From Casp-actino8 sp046091365 (GTDB lineage: Bacteria; Actinomycetota; Acidimicrobiia; Acidimicrobiales; Ilumatobacteraceae), in the NCBI GenBank assembly GCA_046091365.1, contig JBJTBM010000085.1, forward strand, positions 1 through 26,693: DNA of 26,693 bases, written 5' to 3'. The translations under genes were made by a program, and so were the position numbers. Below, one piece after another: positions 1-7,565 of the stretch (the stretch's first letter is position 1; the number at the start of each line of letters is the position of its first letter). The notes beneath the pieces are model-generated. The model searched no databases, had not been told where the DNA came from, and was given only the letters and a program-made list of their open reading frames with translations.

Positions 1-234
1 TGGATGACATTCTTTTGCTCGACGCCGATACGCCACTCGCACGTCCTCTTCGGTGACCGGACGCGAGAGTCCTAGGGTTCTGTAATGATCGACGGTGACC
101 GACTCCTTGGGCTCTACTACGAAGTCAGTCGGTTTTGGTCTAAATTTGAGGAGTTTTCCGCATTGACACACAACGAGGAGTACTGGCGCTTGACTCTCAG
201 AAACAAGCCCGCAACCGGAGCACCGTGCTTTCAT
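1..234 (-). CDS. Zinc-ribbon / J-domain (DnaJ-like) protein, 3' part cut by window edge
   Basis: Only the first 78 codons are in the window; the frame is open to base 1. The N-terminus has a small zinc-ribbon pattern, C5-x2-C8 followed by C23-x-C25. From about residue 51 a J-domain begins (DHYRTLGLS, then EEDVRVAYRRRAKE) and the sequence stops at 'CHP', exactly where the HPD motif that stimulates Hsp70 ATPase should be completed by the next codon outside the window. J-domain proteins recruit DnaK to particular clients; the ribbon would supply client or nucleic-acid specificity (inference). The ATG at 234 is supported by a GAGGA ribosome-binding site at 247-243, which overlaps the stop of the upstream gene, so the two genes are probably coupled. 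Local GC is well below that of the core genes. The rest of the protein, including any second domain, cannot be seen. Confidence 0.85.
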   Translation of the reverse strand, partial: MKARCSGCGLVSESQAPVLLVVCQCGKLLKFRPKPTDFVVEPKESVTVDHYRTLGLSRPVTEEDVRVAYRRRAKECHP

Positions 235-242
235 CGAAGTTG

Positions 243-247
243 TCCTC
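243..247 (-). promoter_or_regulatory. Ribosome-binding site of the J-domain gene
   Basis: GAGGA on the minus strand, 8 bases before the ATG at 234. It shares bases with the TGA stop (248-246) of the upstream 176-aa gene, which fits translational coupling and fixes the start of the J-domain gene. Confidence 0.6.
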
Positions 248-776
248 ACTCGTCTGCTACATCGAAATCATCGTCTTCGTCATCCAAAAAAACTTCGTCG
301 GCCGTTTCGATGGACGACGAATCATCCAACTGTTTCGTGAAGGAAGGAAGATCCGACACTCGACCCGAACGGTCATAGATGATCGCCTTGCCGTCAATTT
401 GAGCAGACAATCCAGCCGCTCGCCCGACGGTGTGCACGAACTCTGAAGCAAGAGTCTTACGCTTCTCAAGAGTTCGAGAAGTACGGGTCTTGAAGAACGG
501 AAATTTCCAAACTACGGACTTCCCCCTCTTCGTTCCCTTGATGTAAACCGCCCAAGTACCTGTAGCCCCACCTAAAAAGGTGTCCACCGGCAAAAACGAA
601 AACGAAGTTAGTTCATTCAGTCGTAGCTTCCCTATGCCCACACCGATGAGCACCCAGGGAACCCGCAGTCGAATAGTGTCTCGACCGTTGAATCTTGCCT
701 TCCCGAGTTGTTTCGAACCGAGACGACCACATGAAATCGAATACGACACCTGCCCCCCAACTTTGTTTATCGCCAT
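246..776 (-). CDS. Hypothetical protein (176 aa) with acidic C-terminal tail, low GC
   Basis: I do not recognise this protein with confidence. It reads as a soluble, beta-rich, basic N-terminal domain (about residues 1-115, no signal peptide or clear membrane helix) followed by a linker and a very acidic end (about 12 of the last 17 residues are D or E). The alternation of hydrophobic strands around 'WAVYIKG' and 'VVWKF' is loosely reminiscent of bacterial PH-like (DUF4429-type) domains; this is only an impression. The ATG at 776 is preferred because a perfect TATAAT box lies 10 bases upstream. The frame stays open to a TTG at 965, 12 bases after the cinA stop, so a 239-aa form cannot be excluded. 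Counted lines here are 37-50% GC against about 70% in the core genes, which suggests recent acquisition. The J-domain gene follows 11 bases after its stop. Confidence 0.6.
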   Translation of the reverse strand: MAINKVGGQVSYSISCGRLGSKQLGKARFNGRDTIRLRVPWVLIGVGIGKLRLNELTSFSFLPVDTFLGGATGTWAVYIKGTKRGKSVVWKFPFFKTRTSRTLEKRKTLASEFVHTVGRAAGLSAQIDGKAIIYDRSGRVSDLPSFTKQLDDSSSIETADEVFLDDEDDDFDVADE

Positions 777-786
777 TACGATTCGA

Positions 787-792
787 ATTATA
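787..792 (-). promoter_or_regulatory. Candidate -10 box (TATAAT) of the 176-aa gene
   Basis: A perfect TATAAT on the minus strand, 10 bases before the ATG at 776; a transcript starting about 7 bases downstream would have a 3-4 base leader. No good -35 hexamer is seen at 16-18 bases; TTGATT lies at 812-807 with only a 14-base spacer. The box lies in the most AT-rich counted line of the window. Confidence 0.45.
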
Positions 793-977
793 GAGTCTCT
801 GGAAACAATCAAACCGTTGAGAAGAGTTAGCACACTCAATTGAGTGAGTTCGCAGTCGCGACCTGCTGTAGGCGGCAAAGAGTGCTCGCGTTCCAAAATC
901 TCTGGGTTCTCATCCCGAAGCGAACGGGCCACGGGAATGATTCGCAACGGTCCTAAGCAGGGCAATCCACCCGCAGG

Positions 978-2216
978 CTACCGACCCGCGAGTCGCCGTC
1001 TCAGGAGGTCGAGTGCCGATATCACCGACATCTGGCGCATCTGATCGCGCTGGCCGGGCATGCGCACGAGCGTCGCCGTCGTGGGTTCATCCGGGAGTGC
1101 GACACCGATCCACAACGTGCCCACGGGTTGTCCGTCCTGCTCGCTCGGCCCGGCGACTCCGGTCAGCGACAGCCCAACCGAGGATCCGAGCACGCGACGC
1201 GCCCCGTCGGCCATCGCGATGGCCGCGCTCTCGCTCACCACCGGACCACGGGGCACGCCGAGTAAATCGAACTTCACCTCACCGGCGTAGGACACCACCG
1301 AGCCGCGCAGTACGTCGCTGGCTCCGGGAACCGCCGTGAGACGTCCGGCCACGAGACCGCCGGTCACCGACTCGGCGAGACCGAGGGTGAGTCCCCGGTC
1401 GCGACACTGATCGAGCACCACCGATTCCATGGTTTGGCCGTCGCGTCCGAAGACCACGTCTCCGACGAGCTCGCACACGCGAGCATCCCACTCGTCGAGC
1501 ACGGCGCGGGCCTCGTCAGCGGTCGATCCCTTGGCGGTGAGACGTACCTTGATGCCCTCCCAACCGCTGGCGAGGAACGCCAGCGTGGGACTGCCCAGCG
1601 ACTCCAACTCGGCGATGACCGGATCTAGCCGTTCGTTCAGACCACTCTCGCTCTCGCCCCACGTGCGAATCACCCGACTCGCGATGACGGACGTGTCGCC
1701 ACCACGCCGGCGAAGGTCGGGCAGCACCGCCCGATCCATCATGTCGTGCATCTCGTGCGGAACACCCGGCATGGCGTACACCACCTTGGAACCCACCGGA
1801 CAGATCAGACCCGGCGCGGTACCGCGCGTTTGATGAATCACCGCGGCACCCCGCGGCACCATGGCCTGACGCAGGTTGTTCTCGGGCATACGACGGCCCC
1901 GCGACTCGAAGATCGAACGGATCACCGCGGCGATGTCGTCGTGCATCTCGAGCGGGACCCCCATCACCTCGGCGATCGCCTCACGCGTCAGGTCGTCATG
2001 GGTCGGACCGAGACCGCCACACATGATCACCGCGTCGGCCTCGACGAGGGCCGCGCGCAGCACCGCGACGATGCGATCGTGGTTGTCGCCGACCTTCACC
2101 TGTAGCAGCGAGTCGACCCCGTTGGCGGCCAGTTGCTCGCCGATCCACGACGAGTTGGTGTCCACGATCTGCCCGAGCAACAACTCGGTGCCGACGGCCA
2201 CGACCGAGCACCGCAC
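978..2216 (-). CDS. cinA: CinA-family protein (competence/damage-inducible, nicotinamide-nucleotide amidase domain)
   Basis: A two-part CinA protein, 412 aa, the usual full length. Residues 1-170 form the MoCF-like domain (GTELLLGQ near 9-16, GGLGPTHDD at 67-75), associated in CinA proteins with ADP-ribose/NMN-related hydrolysis. Residues about 265-412 form the PncC-like amidase domain, which deamidates NMN to nicotinic acid mononucleotide in NAD salvage. The motif normally written AESCTGG is AESVTGG here (residues 281-287): the catalytic serine (S283) is kept and the next residue is Val instead of Cys. It starts with GTG, one base after the pgsA stop, so it is the last gene of the minus-strand run and probably relies on translation coming from pgsA. 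In many actinobacteria recA follows cinA; here a low-GC pair of genes follows instead. Confidence 0.95.
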   Translation of the reverse strand: MRCSVVAVGTELLLGQIVDTNSSWIGEQLAANGVDSLLQVKVGDNHDRIVAVLRAALVEADAVIMCGGLGPTHDDLTREAIAEVMGVPLEMHDDIAAVIRSIFESRGRRMPENNLRQAMVPRGAAVIHQTRGTAPGLICPVGSKVVYAMPGVPHEMHDMMDRAVLPDLRRRGGDTSVIASRVIRTWGESESGLNERLDPVIAELESLGSPTLAFLASGWEGIKVRLTAKGSTADEARAVLDEWDARVCELVGDVVFGRDGQTMESVVLDQCRDRGLTLGLAESVTGGLVAGRLTAVPGASDVLRGSVVSYAGEVKFDLLGVPRGPVVSESAAIAMADGARRVLGSSVGLSLTGVAGPSEQDGQPVGTLWIGVALPDEPTTATLVRMPGQRDQMRQMSVISALDLLRRRLAGR

Positions 2217-2217
2217 G

Positions 2218-2787
2218 TCAGGCCGTCGCCTTCATCCTCTGAGCTCGCCACAGGTATTGCAGCCCGCTGCCCACAGTCAACACCACCGACACCCACAACA
2301 GCCACAACCAGAGCCAGGTGGCATCGTGCGACGTGAGGGGGGCGATCGCGAAGCCCACGCTCAGCTGCTGGAAGAGGGTCTTCCACTTGGCCAGCCGACT
2401 GGCCGGCACGCTGACGCCCTTGGCCCCCACCAACACCCGGTACATGCTGATCGCCACCTCGCGCGCGGCGATGACGAGCACCGGAACGATCCAGAAGAGG
2501 TCACGACTCACGAGGGCGAACATGGCTCCGAGCACCAGCACCTTGTCGGCCAAGGGATCGAGGAACGCGCCCGAGCGTGTCGCCCCATGCCGTCGGGCGA
2601 GGTAGCCGTCGATGCCGTCGCTCGAGCACAGCACGAACCACAGCGCGAATGCCGCCCACGACCCGGCCCGATCGTCGGGAATGACGACGAACATGAGTGG
2701 CGACACCAGGATGCGACCGACGGTGACGGCGTTGGCCCACGTTGCGATGGCGTTGGGATCTACCGGCACGCACTCATCGTGCCACAC
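2218..2787 (-). CDS. pgsA: CDP-diacylglycerol-glycerol-3-phosphate 3-phosphatidyltransferase
   Basis: Integral membrane enzyme that joins CDP-diacylglycerol and glycerol-3-phosphate to make phosphatidylglycerophosphate, the precursor of phosphatidylglycerol and cardiolipin. The CDP-alcohol phosphotransferase signature is complete: D57, D60, G61, A64-R65, G73, D77 and D81, the aspartates that hold the metal ions. Several hydrophobic segments flank it (about 29-36, 45-54, 84-110, 133-140 and 153-178). Length (189 aa) is normal. A homologous family in actinobacteria makes phosphatidylinositol phosphate, so the exact acceptor is inferred from its place between rimO and cinA, where pgsA is usual. 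The start is uncertain: GTG at 2787 or GTG at 2769 (six codons shorter), both with weak ribosome-binding sites. Its stop is one base from the cinA start. Confidence 0.92.
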   Translation of the reverse strand: MWHDECVPVDPNAIATWANAVTVGRILVSPLMFVVIPDDRAGSWAAFALWFVLCSSDGIDGYLARRHGATRSGAFLDPLADKVLVLGAMFALVSRDLFWIVPVLVIAAREVAISMYRVLVGAKGVSVPASRLAKWKTLFQQLSVGFAIAPLTSHDATWLWLWLLWVSVVLTVGSGLQYLWRAQRMKATA

Positions 2788-2800
2788 CCGCCCAGAGACG

Positions 2801-2818
2801 ACCGACTCTTTCGTCGGT
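2801..2818 (-). repeat. Small inverted repeat between rimO and pgsA
   Basis: ACCGAC - 6-base loop - GTCGGT, a perfect 6-bp stem in the 35-base gap between the rimO stop and the pgsA start. There is no U-run after it, so it does not look like a classic terminator. It might affect mRNA stability or ribosome loading on pgsA, or be chance. Confidence 0.35.
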
Positions 2819-2822
2819 GCGC

Positions 2823-4091
2823 TCAGTCGGCGCTGAGGTCGGGACCGAGCGCCGTACGCACGGTGACCCGATGGAAGTCACCCACGCTCAACGTCGCGGG
2901 CACCTCCACGACTCCGTCGATCTCCGGGGCCTCGCGATGACTGCGCCCCTCACCGACCTCGTCGACCAGTACCTCGATCTCGCGGCCGATCAGGTCGTCC
3001 CGGCGCCGCGCGGGGATCGCGTCCTGCAGTTCGGTCAGTTCCGACAGGCGTTCGCGAACCAGTCCGTCGGGTACCCGGCCGTCGAGTTCGACCGCGTACG
3101 TGCCGTCCTCCGCCGAGTACGCGAAGAAACCGCACCAGTCGAGTTCGGCGTCGCGCACGAAGTCGAGCAGCGCATCGTGGTCCTGCTCGGTCTCGCCCGG
3201 GTAGCCGACGATGAAAGTGCTGCGGAACGCCGCATCCGGTTCATGGCGTCGAATGTCGGCGATCCGATCGAGAAACCGGGAACCGTCACCCCATCGACGC
3301 ATTCGACGCAGCAACGGCTTGCTCACGTGTTGGAGCGACAGATCGAAATACGGCACACCGGTGTCGAGGATCGCCGCGATCAACTCGTCGCTCAGGTCAC
3401 TCGGGTACAGGTAGAGCAAGCGTGTGCGGTCGACCCGTTCGCTCACCGCGCGCACGAGGGGCACGATCGACCCGGCGCCCAACTCTTCGGGTCGGTCCTT
3501 GCCGTAGCTCGCCAGGTCTTGGGCGATCAACACGATCTCACGCGCCCCCAATTCGTCCACCTCACGCAGGATCGAGTCGATGTCCCGACTGCGCTGGGGT
3601 CCACGGAACGACGGGATGGCGCAGAATCCGCAGTTGCGGTCGCATCCCTCGGCGATCTTCACGTACGCCCAGGGCGCGCTGCTCGGGGGACGCGAGAGGT
3701 TCAGCAGGTCGAGACTCGGCACCGGGGCCACGCCCACCGGAATCAGCTTTCGCGGACTCTCGTGAACGGGCACACCGAATCCGGCCACCAGGTCGACTTC
3801 GGGCAACTCGGCGGCCAGTTCGGCGCCGTAACGCTCGGCCATGCACCCGGTCACCACCAATCGCGACGACTTCTTGCGCTGTTCGTCGAGGGAGAGGATC
3901 GTGTCGATCGACTCGCGGCGAGCCTCGTCGATGAAGGCGCAGGTGTTCACCACCACGAGATCGGCCTCGTCAGCCGACTCCACCGGCGTCATTCCGTCGG
4001 CCAACAGGGTTCCGATCAACTTGTCGGAGTCCACCTGATTCTTGGGACAACCGAGCGTCTCGACATAGAAGCGCTTCCGGGGTCCCGACAC
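2823..4091 (-). CDS. rimO: Ribosomal protein uS12 methylthiotransferase RimO
   Basis: Radical-SAM enzyme that methylthiolates a conserved aspartate of ribosomal protein S12. The N-terminal UPF0004 domain carries the three ligands of the second [4Fe-4S] cluster (C15, C51, C83); the radical-SAM motif CxxxCxxC is C150, C154, C157 in 'EGCDRNCGFCAIPSFRG'. A C-terminal TRAM-like segment (about 355-422) would bind substrate or RNA. The GCPKNQVDSD opening and the CAIPSFRG context favour RimO over the tRNA-modifying MiaB. Length (422 aa) is typical. It starts with GTG, 21 bases after the stop of the SMP-30-like gene, without a clear ribosome-binding site, consistent with translation carried over from the upstream gene. 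Confidence 0.95.
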   Translation of the reverse strand: MSGPRKRFYVETLGCPKNQVDSDKLIGTLLADGMTPVESADEADLVVVNTCAFIDEARRESIDTILSLDEQRKKSSRLVVTGCMAERYGAELAAELPEVDLVAGFGVPVHESPRKLIPVGVAPVPSLDLLNLSRPPSSAPWAYVKIAEGCDRNCGFCAIPSFRGPQRSRDIDSILREVDELGAREIVLIAQDLASYGKDRPEELGAGSIVPLVRAVSERVDRTRLLYLYPSDLSDELIAAILDTGVPYFDLSLQHVSKPLLRRMRRWGDGSRFLDRIADIRRHEPDAAFRSTFIVGYPGETEQDHDALLDFVRDAELDWCGFFAYSAEDGTYAVELDGRVPDGLVRERLSELTELQDAIPARRRDDLIGREIEVLVDEVGEGRSHREAPEIDGVVEVPATLSVGDFHRVTVRTALGPDLSAD

Positions 4092-4112
4092 GCGTTCAGG
4101 CTATCGGTCGGC

Positions 4113-5048
4113 TCAGGCCGAGTGGGCGAGACGCAGACCGGGCCACGGCCAGTCCATGCGCACCAATCGACCGGTACCCGACAACGTGATCCACGCGGTG
4201 TTGGATCCGTCGGCGGCGAAACAGATGTTGGTGGTCAACAGGTCTCCGGTCGGGATGTGACGCAGGATCTCCCCGGTCGGTGCGATGACCGTGATGCCGC
4301 CGTTCACGAGCGTGGCCACGCAGACGTTGCCGGCACCGTCGACGGCGAGCGAATCGAGCAACTGCAATCCGGGGAGACCGCACAACACGGCGCTGGTGTC
4401 ACCCGGCATCGTCGGCGACAGGCTTCCGGGAGCGACGATGTCGCGCTGGAACACGCGACCTGTGTGGGTCTCGGCCCAATACACCTTCTTGCCGTCGGGC
4501 GACAAGCCGATGCCGTTGGGCCCCTCGGCCGGGAAGTCGACTTCGACGATCGACGAGCCGTCGGCCTTGGCGTAGTAGATACCGGTCAGGTCTGCGGTGC
4601 GAGCGCCGAGATCGCGAATGCCATGGTCGGTGAAGTAGAACCCACCCTCGTTGTCGAACACGAGGTCGTTCGGAGCCCGCAACGGACGCCCGTCGCACGA
4701 GGTGTACAGATCGCGCACCGCACCGGTTTCGAGATCGACCCGCTGGATGCGGCCGCCGATGTATCGAGCCGGATCGTACGGTCCGGGGAAACAGAGACCG
4801 CCGAAGTCGACCTCACTGAAACAACCCCCGTTGTTGCACAGGTACAGGGCGCCGTCGGGACCGATGGCCGCTCCGTTCGGACCGCCGGCGATCTCGGCGA
4901 TGGTCTGCTTGGTGCCGTCGGGACGCACGCGCGTGAGCCGAGGGCCGAACATCTCGACCAGGATCACGCTCCCGTCCGCCATGGCGATCGGGCCTTCGGG
5001 GAACTTCAACCCCGAGGCGACTTCGATGAATTCCCCCGTGTTCGTCAT
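4113..5048 (-). CDS. SMP-30/gluconolactonase-family six-bladed beta-propeller protein
   Basis: A 311-aa protein of the SMP-30/gluconolaconase/LRE-like family, whose characterised members are Ca- or Zn-dependent lactonases. The metal ligands expected in the central channel are present: E18 in 'FPEGP', N127 in 'APNDL', N178 in 'GPNGI' and D232 in 'LDSLAVD'. Repeated 'PDG' and 'GNVCVATLVNGGI'-like turns mark the propeller blades. There is no signal peptide, so it is probably cytoplasmic. The natural substrate cannot be told from sequence; sugar lactones are the family default. It sits between ftsK (34 bases upstream) and rimO (21 bases downstream), an unusual passenger in a housekeeping run. The ATG at 5048 is the natural start; the ftsK stop is at 5083. 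Confidence 0.85.
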   Translation of the reverse strand: MTNTGEFIEVASGLKFPEGPIAMADGSVILVEMFGPRLTRVRPDGTKQTIAEIAGGPNGAAIGPDGALYLCNNGGCFSEVDFGGLCFPGPYDPARYIGGRIQRVDLETGAVRDLYTSCDGRPLRAPNDLVFDNEGGFYFTDHGIRDLGARTADLTGIYYAKADGSSIVEVDFPAEGPNGIGLSPDGKKVYWAETHTGRVFQRDIVAPGSLSPTMPGDTSAVLCGLPGLQLLDSLAVDGAGNVCVATLVNGGITVIAPTGEILRHIPTGDLLTTNICFAADGSNTAWITLSGTGRLVRMDWPWPGLRLAHSA

Positions 5049-5082
5049 GACCCGATCATGCCACGCCGATCGAGCCGACGGT

Positions 5083-7491
5083 TCAGCCGAGTGCCTCGAA
5101 CTCCTCGACCGTCATGAGGACCTCACGGGCCTTGCTCCCGGTGCTCGGGCCGACGATCCCCCGCTCCTCGAGGAGATCCATGATGCGACGGGCCCGCGAG
5201 AAGCCGATCTTGAGTTTGCTCTGGAGCATCGACGTCGATCCGAGTTTGCTCCGGACCACCAATTCCATGGCCGCCTTCACCAGCGTCTCGTCGTCGTCGT
5301 CCTCGCCGAAACTCTCGGTGATCGAGGCGCCGCTCGACGTGGCTCCCGAGGCCTCGTCGCCTTCGACCCCCTTCACGTAGGTCACCTCGGGCGCCTGTTT
5401 GCTCCAGTGGGCCACCACCTTGCGCACTTCGTCCTCCTCGACCCAGCACCCTTGGATGCGCTGGGCGACCGAGGAATTGCCGGGCAACAGCAACATGTCG
5501 CCTTTGCCGACCAACTTCTCGGCACCAATCTGATCGAGAATCACACGACTGTCGGTTTGACTCGACACCGAGTAGGCGGCGCGAGCGGGCACGTTGGCCT
5601 TGATCACACCGGTGATCACGTTCACCGAGGGACGTTGGGTCGCCACGATCAGGTGGATACCCACCGCACGGGCCTTCTGGGCGATGCGCGTGATGCTCTC
5701 CTCGACGTCGCGGGCCGCCACCATCATGAGGTCGTTCAACTCGTCGACCACCACCACGATGAAGAACATGCGCTCGGCCTCGGTGTCGGAGCCCTTCTCG
5801 GCCTTGATCTCACCGCGGTCGAACGCCGCGTTGTAGCCGGTGATGTCGCGGTAGCCCATTTCGAAGAGCAGGTCGTAGCGACGTTCCATCTCGCGCACCG
5901 CCCACGCCAACGCGTTGGCCGCCTTGCGGGGGTTCGTGACCGGTTGGGTGAGCAGATGGGGCAAACGCGCGTATTGCCCCATCTCGACCTGCTTGGGATC
6001 GATCAGGACCAAGCGCACCTTGTCCGGTGTCGAACGCATCAGGAGCGAGGTGATGATGCAGTTGATGCCGCTCGACTTTCCTGCGCCGGTGGCGCCCGCG
6101 ATCAGCAGGTGCGGCGTGGTGGCCAGATTCAAGAAGACCGAGCGACCGGCGATGTCCTTGCCGATCGCGACGTCGAGGGGGTGCGTGGCCAACTTGGCCT
6201 CGGTCGAGCCCATGAGATCTCCGAGCGACACCAATTGGCGCGAACGATTGGGAACTTCGATTCCGATGAGTGACTCACCGGGGATCGGCGCGAGGATGCG
6301 CACGTCGGTGGCGGCCATCGCGTACGCGATGTCCTTCTGCAGACTCGTGACCCGGGCCACCTTCACGCCGGGGTGCAGTTCGAGTTCGTAGCGCGTGACG
6401 GTCGGTCCGACGGTACGACCCTTCAGGGTCACCTCTACCCCGTGCGAACGCAACGACTCCTCGAGTAGACGTCCGCGTTCGCCGATCTCGTGGTCGTCGA
6501 TGGCCTGTTTGCCCGATCGACCGAGCAGGTTGGCCGGGGGCAGAATCCACTCGCTCGGCCGCGGCATCGGCGTGTCGAGGCGACCTTGCGTCGCGTCGGG
6601 TTGTTTCCTCGTCACCCGGCGACGCTTCTCGGGGGCCGGCTCGTCGACATCGGGCTCGTCGACATCAGAATCGTCGACATCGGGCTCGTCGGCCGTCGAC
6701 GTGTCGGAAACGTCGTCGTGCGGCACGTCGAGACCCGGGTCGAGCCCGTTCGACTCGCGGTCATCGGGCGAGTCGTCCCCAGCCGTGTGATCGTCGTGAT
6801 CGATGCACTCGTCGTGATCCGTGTCGTCCGTGTCGCGAACGCGCGGAGCCATGACCTGGCGCAGGCTCGACCCGATGCCGCCGAACATGTTCGCGACCGC
6901 CGAACCCGCCTCGGTGCCCATCGCTTTCAAGCTCATGTTCGTGATCAACAACAGCGACCCGAGTGCGAGAGCCAGGAACACCAGCGACGCACCGATGGCA
7001 CCGATCAACATCGTGAGCGTGTGCCCCGTCGCCGCGCCGAACCAGCCGCCCGCGCCACCCAATTGGTCGACCCCGGTGTAACCGTCGGGTCCCCGCAGGA
7101 TGTGCAACAGCCCGAGCGAGGCCAGAACCATGCCGCCCCAGCCCAACACGAGTTTCATGCGGCTCGGGGCTTGGTCGCCGCGCAGGAGGGCCACGCCGAC
7201 GGCCACCGAGATGAGCGGCAAGGCGTACCGGGCCAGACCCATGGCGCACCCGAGAGCGGTGTCGGCGCCGCGGCCCACCGGGCCGGCCAGTCGCGCGTAC
7301 ACCGCCAGACCGATCAGCACCCCGAGCACGAAAAAGGCGATGGCCGACAGTTCGTTCTCCCGACCCGACAGGGCCTCACGCACCTCCCCGCGCCCACGGG
7401 CCGACGCGCGGGTCCCCGAAGGCGGGGTCTCCACGGCCGCCCCACCCCGCAGGGACTTGGGCGACGAACGAGTCGGTCTGGTGGAGGCCAT
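5083..7491 (-). CDS. ftsK: DNA translocase FtsK/SpoIIIE
   Basis: Septum-located motor that pumps the chromosome termini into the daughter cells and helps dimer resolution. About 802 aa from the preferred ATG at 7491. N-terminal membrane part: four hydrophobic stretches, about 48-68, 82-104, 112-132 and 152-184, the last one long enough for a helix plus extension. Then an Asp-rich, low-complexity linker (about 219-286), and the RecA-like motor with Walker A GATGAGKS (466-473). The Walker B region reads VVVVDELNDLMM, where DEFADLM is more usual. The C-terminal winged-helix gamma domain (about 734-802; 'RARRIMDLLEERGIVGP') would read KOPS-type DNA sequences. An upstream GTG (7539) and ATG (7533) are in frame, but the added residues look non-conserved and a -10-like box precedes 7491. 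Confidence 0.95.
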   Translation of the reverse strand: MASTRPTRSSPKSLRGGAAVETPPSGTRASARGRGEVREALSGRENELSAIAFFVLGVLIGLAVYARLAGPVGRGADTALGCAMGLARYALPLISVAVGVALLRGDQAPSRMKLVLGWGGMVLASLGLLHILRGPDGYTGVDQLGGAGGWFGAATGHTLTMLIGAIGASLVFLALALGSLLLITNMSLKAMGTEAGSAVANMFGGIGSSLRQVMAPRVRDTDDTDHDECIDHDDHTAGDDSPDDRESNGLDPGLDVPHDDVSDTSTADEPDVDDSDVDEPDVDEPAPEKRRRVTRKQPDATQGRLDTPMPRPSEWILPPANLLGRSGKQAIDDHEIGERGRLLEESLRSHGVEVTLKGRTVGPTVTRYELELHPGVKVARVTSLQKDIAYAMAATDVRILAPIPGESLIGIEVPNRSRQLVSLGDLMGSTEAKLATHPLDVAIGKDIAGRSVFLNLATTPHLLIAGATGAGKSSGINCIITSLLMRSTPDKVRLVLIDPKQVEMGQYARLPHLLTQPVTNPRKAANALAWAVREMERRYDLLFEMGYRDITGYNAAFDRGEIKAEKGSDTEAERMFFIVVVVDELNDLMMVAARDVEESITRIAQKARAVGIHLIVATQRPSVNVITGVIKANVPARAAYSVSSQTDSRVILDQIGAEKLVGKGDMLLLPGNSSVAQRIQGCWVEEDEVRKVVAHWSKQAPEVTYVKGVEGDEASGATSSGASITESFGEDDDDETLVKAAMELVVRSKLGSTSMLQSKLKIGFSRARRIMDLLEERGIVGPSTGSKAREVLMTVEEFEALG
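6638..6697 (-). repeat. 15-bp tandem repeat inside the ftsK linker
   Basis: Four imperfect 15-bp units start at 6638, 6653, 6668 and 6683; the first three differ at a few positions and the fourth is degenerate after 9-10 bases. They encode a repeated D-V-D-E-P-like pentapeptide in the acidic linker of FtsK between the membrane part and the motor. The unit is a multiple of three, so copy-number changes would lengthen or shorten the linker without shifting frame. Confidence 0.75.
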
Positions 7492-7499
7492 CGCGCGAA

Positions 7500-7505
7500 A
7501 CGCTA
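7500..7505 (-). promoter_or_regulatory. Candidate -10 box for an ftsK promoter
   Basis: TAGCGT on the minus strand, 8 bases before the ATG at 7491, in the 74-base gap after the lipoprotein gene. A start about 7 bases downstream would give an almost leaderless ftsK message. No convincing -35 is seen. This gap is the largest in the nine-gene run, so it is the likeliest place for an internal promoter. Confidence 0.3.
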
Positions 7506-7565
7506 ACAAAGAGGGGTTTGCATGTTCGGGCATACCCACGCGAGGTTTGCCGCCGCTACCTGCAC

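Noticed and set aside
85..378. A 97-codon open frame on the plus strand with a protein-like start.
   Set aside because: Its first half is antisense to the zinc-ribbon/J-domain gene, which has a clear family match and a ribosome-binding site, and its second half is low-complexity Ser antisense to the acidic tail of the 176-aa gene.
777..965. An N-terminal extension of the 176-aa protein to a TTG start at 965.
   Set aside because: The frame is open, but it would cover the perfect TATAAT box, TTG is a rare start and the SD-like GGTGGA touches it without spacing. It is kept as an alternative only.
2742..5117. A 791-codon open frame on the plus strand.
   Set aside because: It runs antisense through rimO and the SMP-30-like gene, both of which have complete motifs on the minus strand.
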